This document shows, piece after piece, positions 7,970 through 16,593 of a DNA stretch of 34,793 bases; the first letter of the stretch is position 1, and every line of letters starts with the position of its first letter. The DNA lies in contig DATNLZ010000070.1 of NCBI GenBank assembly GCA_035602605.1, positions 1 to 34,793 of the forward strand, in the 5' to 3' direction. The notes under the pieces are model-generated. The model made no database searches, had not been told where the DNA came from, and saw only the letters and a program-made list of their open reading frames with translations. The translations under genes were made by a program, and so were the position numbers. The DNA comes from DASQHY01 sp035602605 (GTDB lineage Bacteria; Acidobacteriota; Terriglobia; Acidiferrales; UBA7541).

Positions 7970-8389
7970 TGCTTCCCTTCCGTCTGGTAATCGACACCAA
8001 TGTCCTGATTCCGCTGCCATCAAGCCAGCCGGGCTGCAGCGCACCGTTCTGCTGCTGGCCATGACCAAACCGGCCCGCCTGTATGTCTCCGGTCCCATCG
8101 TGGAAGAGTACAGCGAGGTGCTTGCTCGCCCGGAACTGAAGATTCGCAAGGGCCTGCGGCAACAGTTGCTGCAGCTTATCAAGAATCATGCCTATACCGT
8201 GGCTTCCACACGACGCCTGAAAGTCACAAGCGACCCCGATGACAATATGTTCCTGGAATGCGCCGATGTTGCCAAAGCGGGCTATCTGGTGACGGGCAAT
8301 CAGAAGCATTTCCCGCGAGGTGGAAGAAAACCAAAGTCATAACGCCACGGGAGTTTATTAGTCTGGTCGCGCCTCATTTAATAAAGTAG
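7969..8389 (+). pseudogene. PIN-domain toxin, broken by two frameshifts
   Basis: Begins MLPFRLVIDTNVLI (first catalytic Asp of a PIN ribonuclease) in one frame. After a one-base loss near 8016 the sequence continues in another frame with AAIKPAGLQRTVLLLAMTK, VSGPIVEEYSEVLARPEL (conserved Glu) and VTSDPDDNMFLECADVAKAG (acidic residues). A second shift near 8319 moves the end, WKKTKVITPREFISLVAPHL, into a third position before a TAG at 8387. The reconstructed length is about 140 residues, normal for the family. As written it cannot make a full toxin. Confidence 0.8.
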
Positions 8390-8411
8390 CAAAGTTCGTG
8401 AGGCTGAGCAC

Positions 8412-8507
8412 TCACCACCGCGCAGAATGCTGCAGCAGCAGGCCTCGGACAGCAACTTCGCGAGCCCCCCGGCCGATATGGCCCGTAGCGCCCGTGATGA
8501 GAATCAT
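8412..8507 (-). pseudogene. N-terminal scrap of an NmrA-like NAD(P)-binding protein
   Basis: The minus-strand frame starts MILITGATGHIGR, the dinucleotide-binding G-x-x-G-x-x-G motif of NmrA/atypical short-chain reductases. A frameshift in a run of G follows, and the sequence ends about 30 codons in, at the junction with the region behind the PIN remnant. It lies 15 bases downstream of the SnoaL-like gene, so it was probably the second gene of that operon before truncation. Confidence 0.6.
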
Positions 8508-8521
8508 CGAATTGCGCCTGA

Positions 8522-9028
8522 TCAGAAGCCTCTCAGGTTTCCAGTGACCGGTGCGACGGAGTAGTGGACGTGGACAATCCGCCACTGGCCGTTCTCGCGA
8601 TGGTAGATCTGTGTTTCCCTGCCTTGTGACTGAAAGGGGCTGCCATCCTTCCGGACCTTCGCAACGAAATCCCAGTTGAATTCCGACCACGCGGTGTCGC
8701 CATACACGTGAACGGCGATGTCTTTCGGAGTGAGCTTCCTCTCAGAGAACGTGGCGCCCATCAGGTTCTGATACACATTCGCCTCGATTTGGTCGCGACC
8801 GTGCTCCTCTCCGCGTGGATGAATGAAGGTGACCTCCGGAGCATTCGAAAATAGGCGATCCGCTGATGTCGTATCTGCGCGGTCGATCGAGGTCGCATAC
8901 GCCGCAATCAAGTTCTGGATCGCCTGAGTATCGGCGTGCGTGTCCGCCGCGGCGGGCAGACCAACAAACAGAGCCCCCACCAGCAGTGCGCAGGAGCCAT
9001 ACGCGAGGCGAGTCTTTGTTTTGTTCAT
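8522..9028 (-). CDS. Secreted SnoaL-like (NTF2-fold) protein
   Basis: A 168-residue protein with a signal peptide (MNKTKTRLAYGSCALLVGAL then FVGLPAAADTHA) and an NTF2-like domain of the DUF4440/SnoaL_3 type: the helix TQAIQNLIAAYATSIDRAD, a VTFIHPRGEEHGRDQI segment, and paired strands DTAWSEFNWDFV and GQWRIVHVHYS. These small cone-shaped domains bind or isomerise diverse small molecules; no substrate is implied here. The ATG at 9028 has AAGGAAAAGG just upstream and gives a proper signal peptide; an upstream in-frame start at 9142 would add a non-signal-like extension and is rejected. The following NmrA-like gene is truncated. Confidence 0.75.
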   Translation of the reverse strand: MNKTKTRLAYGSCALLVGALFVGLPAAADTHADTQAIQNLIAAYATSIDRADTTSADRLFSNAPEVTFIHPRGEEHGRDQIEANVYQNLMGATFSERKLTPKDIAVHVYGDTAWSEFNWDFVAKVRKDGSPFQSQGRETQIYHRENGQWRIVHVHYSVAPVTGNLRGF

Positions 9029-9402
9029 GACCTTTTCCTTGTCGAGTTCTTCATCTGACGGCTTCCACCGAGCGGAGAAGTTCCCGGATGCTCGTTCGGG
9101 CCATCTGCAAGGCTCCAGCGTAGCACTAATCTGCATACTCATAGTCTTGGTGTGCTACTGGAAGAAGCCGCTTCAGGTGGCGATTCAATTTCCGGCAAAA
9201 AACGGTTTCCCTCTGGTTTTCAAGATCGTCTGTATACGTGATAAGGCCCATAACGTATACATCTACGCGAGCATTCATAATGACCCCTTGGCTTTCAGGA
9301 GAAAAGCCCGGAACAGCAAGCCGCAGCGGACGTCGCGGGCGGTCTCCTGGATCACCGGTAAGCAGAGCCGTTGAGCCTGCAGCCAGTAACGCGGAATGTC
9401 GT
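9029..9402. other. Upstream region of the SnoaL-like gene
   Basis: No gene seen. It carries a strong inverted repeat (9231-9261, listed separately), otherwise nothing recognisable. Confidence 0.5.
9231..9261. promoter_or_regulatory. Perfect 9-base inverted repeat, regulator-site-like
   Basis: TGTATACGT, 13 bases, then ACGTATACA: a perfect dyad whose half-sites each contain the palindrome GTATAC. It lies about 200 bases upstream of the SnoaL-like gene (minus strand) and about 810 bases before the TetR gene. Its form suits a dimeric regulator; which one is unknown. Confidence 0.4.
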
Positions 9403-9685
9403 CTGATCGGCAGAACCTAAGAACGAGCTTTCTGAGCACGCTTGCTCCCGGAGAAGGCCGGAGCGTGAAGCGCATTCTGCGGAAGTACAGTTATCCACCA
9501 GACAAGCAAGAGAGAGCGACTTTCACAGCGTTGGAGAAGGCAGAAGTGCTGTCTGCGAACTGGGCAACCAAAAAGGAAAAATGGAGGTGTTGTCGTGATT
9601 GCGGCCGTTGGCGCCGACCATCTGCTTCTTTCGCAGCAGACCGTGGTGAAGGTCGATTTAGCTAATTCATTTGGATTAAATGAGA
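9403..9685. repeat. Left flank of tRNA-half copy 3, with inverted core
   Basis: Shares its outer parts in the same orientation with 33627-33900 (CAGAACCTAAGAACGAGCTT at the left; GGTCGATTTAGCTAATTCAT at the right). The central 149 bases (9473-9621) match 33684-33824 only as reverse complement. No intact gene is present. Confidence 0.85.
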
Positions 9686-9828
9686 TCGCGCGCTCGGGGA
9701 GATTCGAACTCCCGACACCCTGCTTCGAAGGTGCGCAGTACAAAACTCTAAGTGCCGCTTCTGGTGTCGCTTATGAGGGAACGCGTCACTTATCTCGCTC
9801 TTGAACTGGACTGAAGGTGGACCGAACT
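9686..9828 (-). repeat. tRNA-Arg(TCG) 3'-half repeat, copy 3 (decayed 3' end)
   Basis: Same layout as copy 1 with variable loop GTGTC, but the acceptor strand reads CGAGCGC and the terminal CCA is CGA, so this copy has drifted from a tRNA end. An IS-end-like sequence (GGGGTAACCCTTAGAGTGGC) follows at about 9832. Confidence 0.8.
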
Positions 9829-10011
9829 CGTGGGGTAACCCTTAGAGTGGCAGAGTTGCGAGGAATGTCGTGAGAGAAATGAGCATCGGCGAGAATCATG
9901 AAAGAAATATAACCCCCATCGGCTCAGATATTTCGAGATTTTCGAGACGCACAGTACCTCAGCTTCCAAGCGCAGATCTCATGTGCTAGCGACAGGCTCC
10001 ACGCGACAGTC

Positions 10012-10052
10012 TTGCCTATTGGAGTGTGCCAGTGTATAGTCGAGTACGCACT
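10012..10052 (+). promoter_or_regulatory. Promoter and operator of the TetR gene
   Basis: -35 TTGCCT (10012-10017), 17-base spacer, -10 TATAGT (10035-10040). An imperfect 22-base palindrome centred on TCGA (10031-10052, outer arms AGTG/CACT, 16 of 22 positions symmetric) overlaps the -10 box. This is the arrangement expected if the TetR protein encoded 19 bases downstream represses itself. Confidence 0.55.
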
Positions 10053-10070
10053 CAGTAATGAGGAAGTCGA

Positions 10071-10649
10071 TTGGCGCGTCCTAAAAGCGAAGACAAACGA
10101 AATGCGATCCTCGACGCCGCGACCCGCCTATTTGCGGAGCGCGGTCTCGCGGGAGCCCCAACGTCCGAAATATCCAGGCTGGCCGGAATTGCCGAGGGAA
10201 CTCTCTTCACATATTTCAAGAACAAGGATGAGTTGATCAACTCGCTTTACCGGGAAATCAAACTGGAGCTCGGCGACGCCGTGATTTCGGATTTCCCTCG
10301 GAGGAAGAATGTTCGTGCCAGGCTGCAACATATTTGGAATCGCTATGTAAATTGGGGTATTGCAAACCATGAACAGCGTAAGGCGCTAACGCAACTCCAG
10401 CTGTCGGACGTTCTGACGAGGGACTCCAGAGAAGCGGGCGACAAGCCATTCGTCGAATGCAAGAACACGATTCACGATGCCATTGGCGTGCGTGTCCTTC
10501 GCGATGACCTCCCGCACGAGCTGGTCTCGAAGTCGTTTGGAGCTTTGGCGGAAGTGGCCATGGAACTGATGGCGCTGCACCCAAAAGAGGCCAACCAATA
10601 CCGCGACACCGGGTTTGAAATGTTTTGGTCCGCTATAACCAGGCACTGA
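10071..10649 (+). CDS. TetR-family repressor of the adjacent efflux operon
   Basis: A 192-residue regulator. The N-terminal helix-turn-helix (about residues 8-55) is clear: ILDAATRLFAERGLAGAPTS followed by EISRLAGIAEGTLFTYFKNK, the most conserved signature of the family. The C-terminal two-thirds is the ligand/dimer domain. The start is TTG at 10071, preceded by GAGGA; it gives the usual short N-terminus (ARPKSEDKRNAIL). Position upstream of and parallel to the adaptor-pump-channel genes implies that it controls them, releasing repression when a pump substrate binds. A dyad over its own promoter suggests autoregulation. The ligand is unknown. Confidence 0.9.
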   Translation: MARPKSEDKRNAILDAATRLFAERGLAGAPTSEISRLAGIAEGTLFTYFKNKDELINSLYREIKLELGDAVISDFPRRKNVRARLQHIWNRYVNWGIANHEQRKALTQLQLSDVLTRDSREAGDKPFVECKNTIHDAIGVRVLRDDLPHELVSKSFGALAEVAMELMALHPKEANQYRDTGFEMFWSAITRH

Positions 10650-10664
10650 TTCGCGCATCAAATC

Positions 10665-10682
10665 GGTGAGTGAGTAATCACC
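10665..10682 (+). promoter_or_regulatory. Short dyad between TetR gene and efflux operon
   Basis: GGTGA, 8 bases, TCACC, in the 119-base gap before the adaptor gene. It could be a regulator site or weak hairpin. No convincing -35/-10 pair was found beside it. Confidence 0.25.
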
Positions 10683-10768
10683 CTGTTAAGAATACCCGAA
10701 GGATGCAAGCGCCGCGATAGATCAAAACCTATCACCAACACGACGACTCTAAGGACTTAACGGAGCTT

Positions 10769-11986
10769 ATGAAGCAGAAGGGAGCAACATCCATGGCTCA
10801 CGGAATTCTCAAATCTCGGCGCTGGGTCTCTCATTTTGTGCTGGGCCTCGTCTGTCTAGCCGCCGTTTTTTCTATCTCTTGCACAGGAAAGGTCAGTTCC
10901 GCGCCTGGGCTACCGCCGCCATCGGTCACCGTCTCTGTCGCGGAGGCCCGCGACGTTCCCGTCTTCCTCGACGAGATCGGGAAAAATGGCGCTTTTGAAT
11001 CGGTCACCGTGACGCCCCAGCTCGGAGGGCGCATCACCGAGCGCCACTTCGAAGACGGCGCGGATCTCCACAAGGGCCAACTCCTTTTTGTGATCGATCC
11101 TCGCCCGTACCAAGCGCAGCTCGATTCGGCCCGAGCCAACCTCGCCCAGGCCAAGGCCGCATTGGAACTCGCCAAGATCCAGTTTGCCCGTGACGCGGAG
11201 CTCATCGGAACCAAGGCCATCTCGAAACAGGACTACGAGATAAAAAAGAACACGGTCGACGTTGACCAAGCCCAGGTCGAGGCCGCCCAGGCCGCAATCG
11301 AAACCGCTAAGCTGAACCTCGAATACTGCTACATTCATTCTCCGATTGAAGGACGCGCGGGCGCGCGACGCGTCGATATCGGAAACGTTGTCCAAGCGAA
11401 CTCCACCGCGCTGTTGCTGATCCAACGCCTCGATCCTATCTATGCCGACTTCACGGTTACCGAGCGCGATCTCACGGAAGTTCAGAAACAGATGCAGCGA
11501 GGAAAGCTGAAGGCCATCGTCCGCATTCCATCGGACCCGGAAGATCGCGCCCGCGAAGGCAAACTGACCTTCCTTGACAATAACGTACAAAGCGGAAGCG
11601 GAACGGTCGGTTTGCGCGCCACCATTCCGAATCCGGACCACCATTTCTGGCCCGGCCAGTTTGTCAACGTCAGGCTAGTTCTCGCGACAGAAAAAAGCGC
11701 GGTCCTTATCCCCAACCGGGCCACTCAAATCAGCCAAAACGGGCCCTTCGTCTACGTCGTTAAGCCGGACGCCACTGCTGAGCTTCGGCTGATTACTCTT
11801 GGTCAGCGCCAAGGCGACAACGTTGTCGTTACAAACGGACTGGCCGCCGGAGAGAGCGTCGTATTGACAGGTCAGTTGACTGTTGTCCCGGGTTTGACGG
11901 TAAAGATTGACCAGGCCACGCCCGATTCCGGCAAGCCGGCAGGTCGACAACCGGATAGCGGGAGCGCGCAGAAAGGCGGGAAGTGA
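10769..11986 (+). CDS. RND efflux periplasmic adaptor (membrane fusion protein)
   Basis: A 405-residue HlyD/AcrA-family adaptor that links the inner-membrane pump to the outer-membrane channel. Visible parts: a hydrophobic leader ending in a possible lipid-attachment Cys (C38 in FSISC, a weak lipobox); the lipoyl half GGRITERHFEDGADLHKGQL; a coiled-coil hairpin (ANLAQAKAALELAKIQ ... VEAAQAAIETAKLNL); the second lipoyl half CYIHSPIEGRAGARRVDIGN; and beta-barrel and membrane-proximal domains to the end. ATG at 10769 follows GGAG by 4 bases; a second ATG at 10793 is also possible. The stop overlaps the pump start (ATGA at 11983), so the two are translated together. Confidence 0.93.
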   Translation: MKQKGATSMAHGILKSRRWVSHFVLGLVCLAAVFSISCTGKVSSAPGLPPPSVTVSVAEARDVPVFLDEIGKNGAFESVTVTPQLGGRITERHFEDGADLHKGQLLFVIDPRPYQAQLDSARANLAQAKAALELAKIQFARDAELIGTKAISKQDYEIKKNTVDVDQAQVEAAQAAIETAKLNLEYCYIHSPIEGRAGARRVDIGNVVQANSTALLLIQRLDPIYADFTVTERDLTEVQKQMQRGKLKAIVRIPSDPEDRAREGKLTFLDNNVQSGSGTVGLRATIPNPDHHFWPGQFVNVRLVLATEKSAVLIPNRATQISQNGPFVYVVKPDATAELRLITLGQRQGDNVVVTNGLAAGESVVLTGQLTVVPGLTVKIDQATPDSGKPAGRQPDSGSAQKGGK

Positions 11987-14900
11987 TGACCCTTTCCGAG
12001 CCATTTATTCGCCGTGCAGTAATGACAGTTGTACTGACGGTGTCCGCCATCGTGTTCGGCGCGATCGCCTATTTCGGTTTGCCGGTAAGCGACTTGCCGG
12101 CGGTGGACTATCCCGTCATCCAGGTACAAGTGGGCTACCCCGGCGCCACGCCTGAGACGATGGCCAATAACGTGGCGACGCCGCTCGAGCGCCAATTCAT
12201 GCAAATTCCCGGGCTGGAGGTTGTCACCTCCAACAACGGACAGGGAAACACCACCTTTGTCCTTCAATTTGCCCTTTCGAAGAGCCTAGACGCAGCGGCC
12301 ACCGACGTACAAGCAGCGATCGCGCGCGCGCAGGGACAGCTGCCAGTCGATCTCCCCAGCCCGCCGACATTCACTAAGACCAATCCCAACGATCAGCCGA
12401 TTTTGTACATCGCCCTTTCGAGCGACACCGTCACCGCGGGTCAGCTCTACGATTACGCGAATACCCAGGTAGGCGAGCGCATCAGCATTCTTTCGGGAGT
12501 AAGCCAAGTGGGCGTCTATGGCTCGCGATCGGCTGTGCGGATCAAGGCCGACCCCTCGGCGATGGCCGCCCGAAACATCACACTGGACGACCTCACCGCG
12601 GCCGTGAAGAGCGGAACCAGCTATACAGGCGCGGGCCAGCTCGACGGAAAGAATCACACTCTGCTGCTACAGCCGCAAGGGCAGTTGAGCACCGCCGAAC
12701 AGTACGACCAGCTTATCGTGGGACAGAGTAATGGCGCCCCGGTTTATCTCAAGGATGTGGCCGTCGCGCAAAACAGCGTCGAGGACGAGCGGATCAAGAT
12801 GCGTTTCTGGATACGCGGGCATGACGTGCCTTCCGCCACGGTAATCGTAGCGGTTTTCCGGCAGGCGGGTTCGAACGCAGTGGACGTTGCAAAGTCGGTG
12901 CGCGATCAACTTCCCAGCATTCAAAAGCAGCTCCCTACTTCGGTGATTTTGATTCCGATTTACGACCGATCCATGACCATTGTAAGCAGTATCCAGGATG
13001 TCGAGGTCACGCTGTGCATCGCGTTCGTGTTGGTCGTGATGGTCATTTTCCTGTTCCTCGGGCGAGTCCGGGACACATTGATCCCCGCCGTGGCTCTGCC
13101 GCTTTCGCTCCTGCTCACGTTCGTGGTCATGAACATGCTTGGCTACAGCCTCGACAACCTATCCTTAATGGCGCTAACGCTGGCCGTCGGCTTTCTCGTC
13201 GATGACGCGGTTGTATTTCTTGAGAACACCGTCCGGCTGATGGAAGAAGGGCAGGGAGCGCTTGAGGCATCGCTAGACTCCGCCAAGGAAATCAGTTTCA
13301 CGATTCTAGCAATGACGCTGTCACTCGCAGCGGTGTTTCTGCCCCTCGTGGCAATGAGCGGCCTCTTTGGACGAATCTTTCGCGAGTTCTCCATCACCAT
13401 CATCGTTTCGGTCATCGCCAGCGGAGTAGTGTCGCTGACGCTCACGCCGCTAATGGCCTCGAGGCTGCTCGAGGCTCGCGGCGCTGGCGCCAAGAAGACC
13501 GGGATGGAGCGTGTAATTGGCCGCATTGAGAAGCGCGTGTTGGACGCATACGGCCGTTCCCTCTGGTTCTTTCTCCGCCACCGCTGGATTTCAGCTGTGG
13601 CATGGCTCGTCTGTCTGGTGGGTACGGGCTATCTGTTCTACATGATACCCAAGTCATTGCTTCCGGTCGGTGACAGCTCGTTCATTCGCGGCGTCCTCGT
13701 GGCGCAAGAGGGCTCCTCGCCAAACCAAATGCACGAGTATCAGGTAGAAGCCGAAAAGGGGCTGCAATCCAATCCTGCTGTGACTTCAGGTTTCACCGTA
13801 AGCGGATTCTCGCAGCTCTTAGGTTCTAACCAAATAATGGTTGGAGCATTCTTGAAAGACCCCTCCCAGCGGCCGCCTATCCAGGTGGTCGGGGGGCAGC
13901 TGATGCAAGCCCTCAACAGCAAGATTCTCGGCACCATGACGTTCCTGCAGCCCAACCCTGTCTTGCAAATCAGCAGCGGCGCGACTTCCAACACACAAGG
14001 ACAGTTCGCGTACGCGATCTCCGGAATCGATCCGAACGAAGTCTATAGCACCGCCGGCAAACTCATGGCAAAAATGCATGAATATCCGGGGTTTCTCTTC
14101 GTAAACTCGGATCTATTCAACCACACCCCGAACCTTCAAGTGGATATTCTGCGGGATCAAACGAAACTCTACGGCGTTTCGGAAAGCCGCATTCTCACCT
14201 TACTGCACAACGCCTATTCGCAGAATTATGCGTATCTCATCAAGAAGCCCACGGATCAGTACCGCGTGATTGTGGAAGTGCGGGACGACGAGCGTTCTGC
14301 CGCGGAGGATCTCAATCGACTCTACATCAAGAGTGACGACGGCAGCCGGATTGTTCCTGTGAATGCTCTCACCAGTTCACACACCGCGATTGGCCCGCAA
14401 TCCGTCAATCACATCAACCAGTTCACGAGTGTGACTATGTTCTTCAACCTGAAGCCGGGTTACACGATTGGTCAGGCGACGCAATTCGTGGAAGGTGCGG
14501 CGAAACAGATCTTGCCGCCGGAGGTCCGTGGAAGTCTACAAGGTGAGGCACTGACGTTCCAGAGCGTGGTTTCCAACCTTGCTGTGTTGATGTTGGTGGC
14601 GTTCTTCGTCATGTATGTAATTCTCGCGATTTTGTACGAGAGCTACCTGCATCCGATCACAGTGCTTTCCTCCTTGCCGGTGGCGCTCTTCGGTGGACTG
14701 CTCACGCTATGGCTTTTCGGTTCGCAAGCTTCGCTGTACGCCTACATCGGAATGTTCATGCTGATGGGCATCGTCAAGAAGAACGGAATTATGATCGTCG
14801 ACTTCGCACAGCAGCGGGTCGAGCGGGGAGTCAAAGACGATCAGGCCATTCATGATGCCAGCATTGAAAGGTTTCGTCCGATCATGATGACCACGCTAGC

Positions 14901-15156
14901 GGCCCTGTTGGGGGCACTACCCATCGCCCTGGGCTTCGGCGCGGATGGTGCGTCGCGCCGGCCGCTGGGCCTAGTAGTCATCGGCGGATTGGTGATCTCA
15001 CAGATCATCACGCTATACATCACTCCGGCCATTTACCTCTACCTGGAAGAATTCCAAGAGAAGGTGCTGGACCGCTTCTCGTTCTTCCGCTCGCGACGCC
15101 TCCGGTCGGTAGCTACAGGGGAGATCGCCGCTAGTCATCCCGGAATTGGAGACTAA
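11983..15156 (+). CDS. RND multidrug efflux pump, HAE-1 family
   Basis: A 1,057-residue inner-membrane proton antiporter of the AcrB/MdtB-MdtC type, exporting hydrophobic or amphiphilic compounds. The proton-relay pair D407-D408 lies in VGFLVDDAVVFLEN (helix 4), at the same numbers as in AcrB, and the partner lysine is in GIVKKNGIMIVDFA (K932/K933). The N-terminus carries the standard DLPAVDYPVIQVQVGYPGAT segment, and two large periplasmic loops separate the two six-helix halves. The DLPAVDYP-type opening is closest to MdtB/MdtC-like pumps. Full length and undamaged. It overlaps the adaptor by 4 bases and is followed 5 bases later by the channel gene. Confidence 0.95.
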   Translation: MMTLSEPFIRRAVMTVVLTVSAIVFGAIAYFGLPVSDLPAVDYPVIQVQVGYPGATPETMANNVATPLERQFMQIPGLEVVTSNNGQGNTTFVLQFALSKSLDAAATDVQAAIARAQGQLPVDLPSPPTFTKTNPNDQPILYIALSSDTVTAGQLYDYANTQVGERISILSGVSQVGVYGSRSAVRIKADPSAMAARNITLDDLTAAVKSGTSYTGAGQLDGKNHTLLLQPQGQLSTAEQYDQLIVGQSNGAPVYLKDVAVAQNSVEDERIKMRFWIRGHDVPSATVIVAVFRQAGSNAVDVAKSVRDQLPSIQKQLPTSVILIPIYDRSMTIVSSIQDVEVTLCIAFVLVVMVIFLFLGRVRDTLIPAVALPLSLLLTFVVMNMLGYSLDNLSLMALTLAVGFLVDDAVVFLENTVRLMEEGQGALEASLDSAKEISFTILAMTLSLAAVFLPLVAMSGLFGRIFREFSITIIVSVIASGVVSLTLTPLMASRLLEARGAGAKKTGMERVIGRIEKRVLDAYGRSLWFFLRHRWISAVAWLVCLVGTGYLFYMIPKSLLPVGDSSFIRGVLVAQEGSSPNQMHEYQVEAEKGLQSNPAVTSGFTVSGFSQLLGSNQIMVGAFLKDPSQRPPIQVVGGQLMQALNSKILGTMTFLQPNPVLQISSGATSNTQGQFAYAISGIDPNEVYSTAGKLMAKMHEYPGFLFVNSDLFNHTPNLQVDILRDQTKLYGVSESRILTLLHNAYSQNYAYLIKKPTDQYRVIVEVRDDERSAAEDLNRLYIKSDDGSRIVPVNALTSSHTAIGPQSVNHINQFTSVTMFFNLKPGYTIGQATQFVEGAAKQILPPEVRGSLQGEALTFQSVVSNLAVLMLVAFFVMYVILAILYESYLHPITVLSSLPVALFGGLLTLWLFGSQASLYAYIGMFMLMGIVKKNGIMIVDFAQQRVERGVKDDQAIHDASIERFRPIMMTTLAALLGALPIALGFGADGASRRPLGLVVIGGLVISQIITLYITPAIYLYLEEFQEKVLDRFSFFRSRRLRSVATGEIAASHPGIGD

Positions 15157-15161
15157 GAGCC

Positions 15162-16589
15162 ATGGCCCGACACGTCCGTAACAACCCCCTCTCACTATTC
15201 ACGGCATTAATTCTTTTAGTGCCAGCCGCCCTGGCCACAGGATGCGCCGTGGGGCCGAATTACAAAAGGCCCAACGCAAGCGTCCCCGCAGCCTATCGAG
15301 GGCTGTCCGATGAGCTAGCAACTTCGACCAGTCCGGCCTCCCTCGGTGACCAGAAATGGTGGGAGGTTTTCCAAGACAAAGAACTGCAGGGCCTGATCCG
15401 AAAGGCTGTTCAAGACAATTACAACGTGCGAATCGCGGCGGCCAGGATTTTAGAGGCCCGGGCACAGCTTGGTATCACTCGCGCAGACCAATTCCCTTCC
15501 CTGAACGCCGGCGGCAATATCACCAGCCAGCGTTCTGTAAAGACCGGTTCGTTTCCCGGGTTTCAGCAAACTTCAGGTCAGTTAAACCTTTCCGCTTCCT
15601 GGAATCTCGATTTCTGGGGTCGTTATCGGCGAGCCACAGAAGCGCAGAGAGCCACGCTGCTGTCCCAAGAGTGGGCGCGGCAAGCGGTGATTTCGTCTCT
15701 AGTCGCCAGTGTTGCCAGCAGCTATTTTCAGCTTCGGGAACTTGATCTCGAACTGGACATCTCGAAACGCACCCTGGCTTCTCGTTCGGAATCTCTGAAA
15801 CTTACAACCATACGTACCGAGCACGGAATCGACACGATGCTCGACCAGCGTCAGTCGGAGCAGTTGGTCTACACCGCGGCAGCTCAAGTCCCTGACTTCG
15901 AGAGGCAAATCGAACAGCAGGAAAATACGCTCAGCGTTCTCCTCGGGAATAACCCAGGGGCTATTCCGCGAGGATTAGGACTAACCGAACAACCGCACGC
16001 CCCCGAGGTTCCCGCTGGCCTTCCCTCGGCGTTATTGGAACGCCGGCCAGATATCCACGAAGCCGAGCAGAACCTAATTGCCGCCAATGCCCAGATCGGT
16101 GCCGCGAGGGCTGCATATTTTCCTCAAATTTCGTTGACTGGAACGGGTGGTTATCAGAGTACGGCGCTCACGAATCTCTTCACCGGCCCAGCAGGACTGT
16201 GGAACTTCGGCGGATCGCTCGTTCAGCCAATCTTCCAAGGGGGAAGACTCAAGAACAATGTCCGCTTGGCGGAGGCCCGGCGCGAGCAAATGCTGTTGAC
16301 CTATCAGCAGACCATTCAGGGCGCATTTCGCGACGTTTCTAATTCGCTGATCGCCTATCGCAAGAATCGCGAATTTCGAATTCAGAGAGAAAAGCTCACC
16401 GCGGCAGCTCAGGAGGCAGCGCAGCTGTCCGAACAGCGTTTCAACGCCGGGGCAACGGACTACTTAGAAGTGTTGACGAACGAAACGAACTACTTTTCTG
16501 ATGAGCTCACGCTCGCTCAAGCCCAATTCAATGAGCTCCAAGCCATGGTCCAACTCTACCAAGCTTTGGGGGGCGGCTGGCAACGATAG
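15162..16589 (+). CDS. Outer-membrane factor lipoprotein, NodT/OprM family
   Basis: A 475-residue TolC-like exit channel. The leader ends in the lipobox ATGC (C28) followed by AVGPNYKRP, the family's hallmark N-terminus. Two OEP repeats follow, with the helical barrel segments RPDIHEAEQNLIAANAQIGA (second repeat) and SEQRFNAGATDYLEVLTNET near the end. It completes the tripartite pump with the two preceding genes, from which it is separated by only 5 bases; GGAG about 10 bases before the ATG lies inside the pump gene. No damage seen. Confidence 0.93.
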   Translation: MARHVRNNPLSLFTALILLVPAALATGCAVGPNYKRPNASVPAAYRGLSDELATSTSPASLGDQKWWEVFQDKELQGLIRKAVQDNYNVRIAAARILEARAQLGITRADQFPSLNAGGNITSQRSVKTGSFPGFQQTSGQLNLSASWNLDFWGRYRRATEAQRATLLSQEWARQAVISSLVASVASSYFQLRELDLELDISKRTLASRSESLKLTTIRTEHGIDTMLDQRQSEQLVYTAAAQVPDFERQIEQQENTLSVLLGNNPGAIPRGLGLTEQPHAPEVPAGLPSALLERRPDIHEAEQNLIAANAQIGAARAAYFPQISLTGTGGYQSTALTNLFTGPAGLWNFGGSLVQPIFQGGRLKNNVRLAEARREQMLLTYQQTIQGAFRDVSNSLIAYRKNREFRIQREKLTAAAQEAAQLSEQRFNAGATDYLEVLTNETNYFSDELTLAQAQFNELQAMVQLYQALGGGWQR

Positions 16590-16593
16590 ATAA

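Noticed and set aside
10910..11644. A 244-codon minus-strand frame within the adaptor gene
   Set aside because: Antisense to a clearly functional adaptor gene, with no start site or family features.
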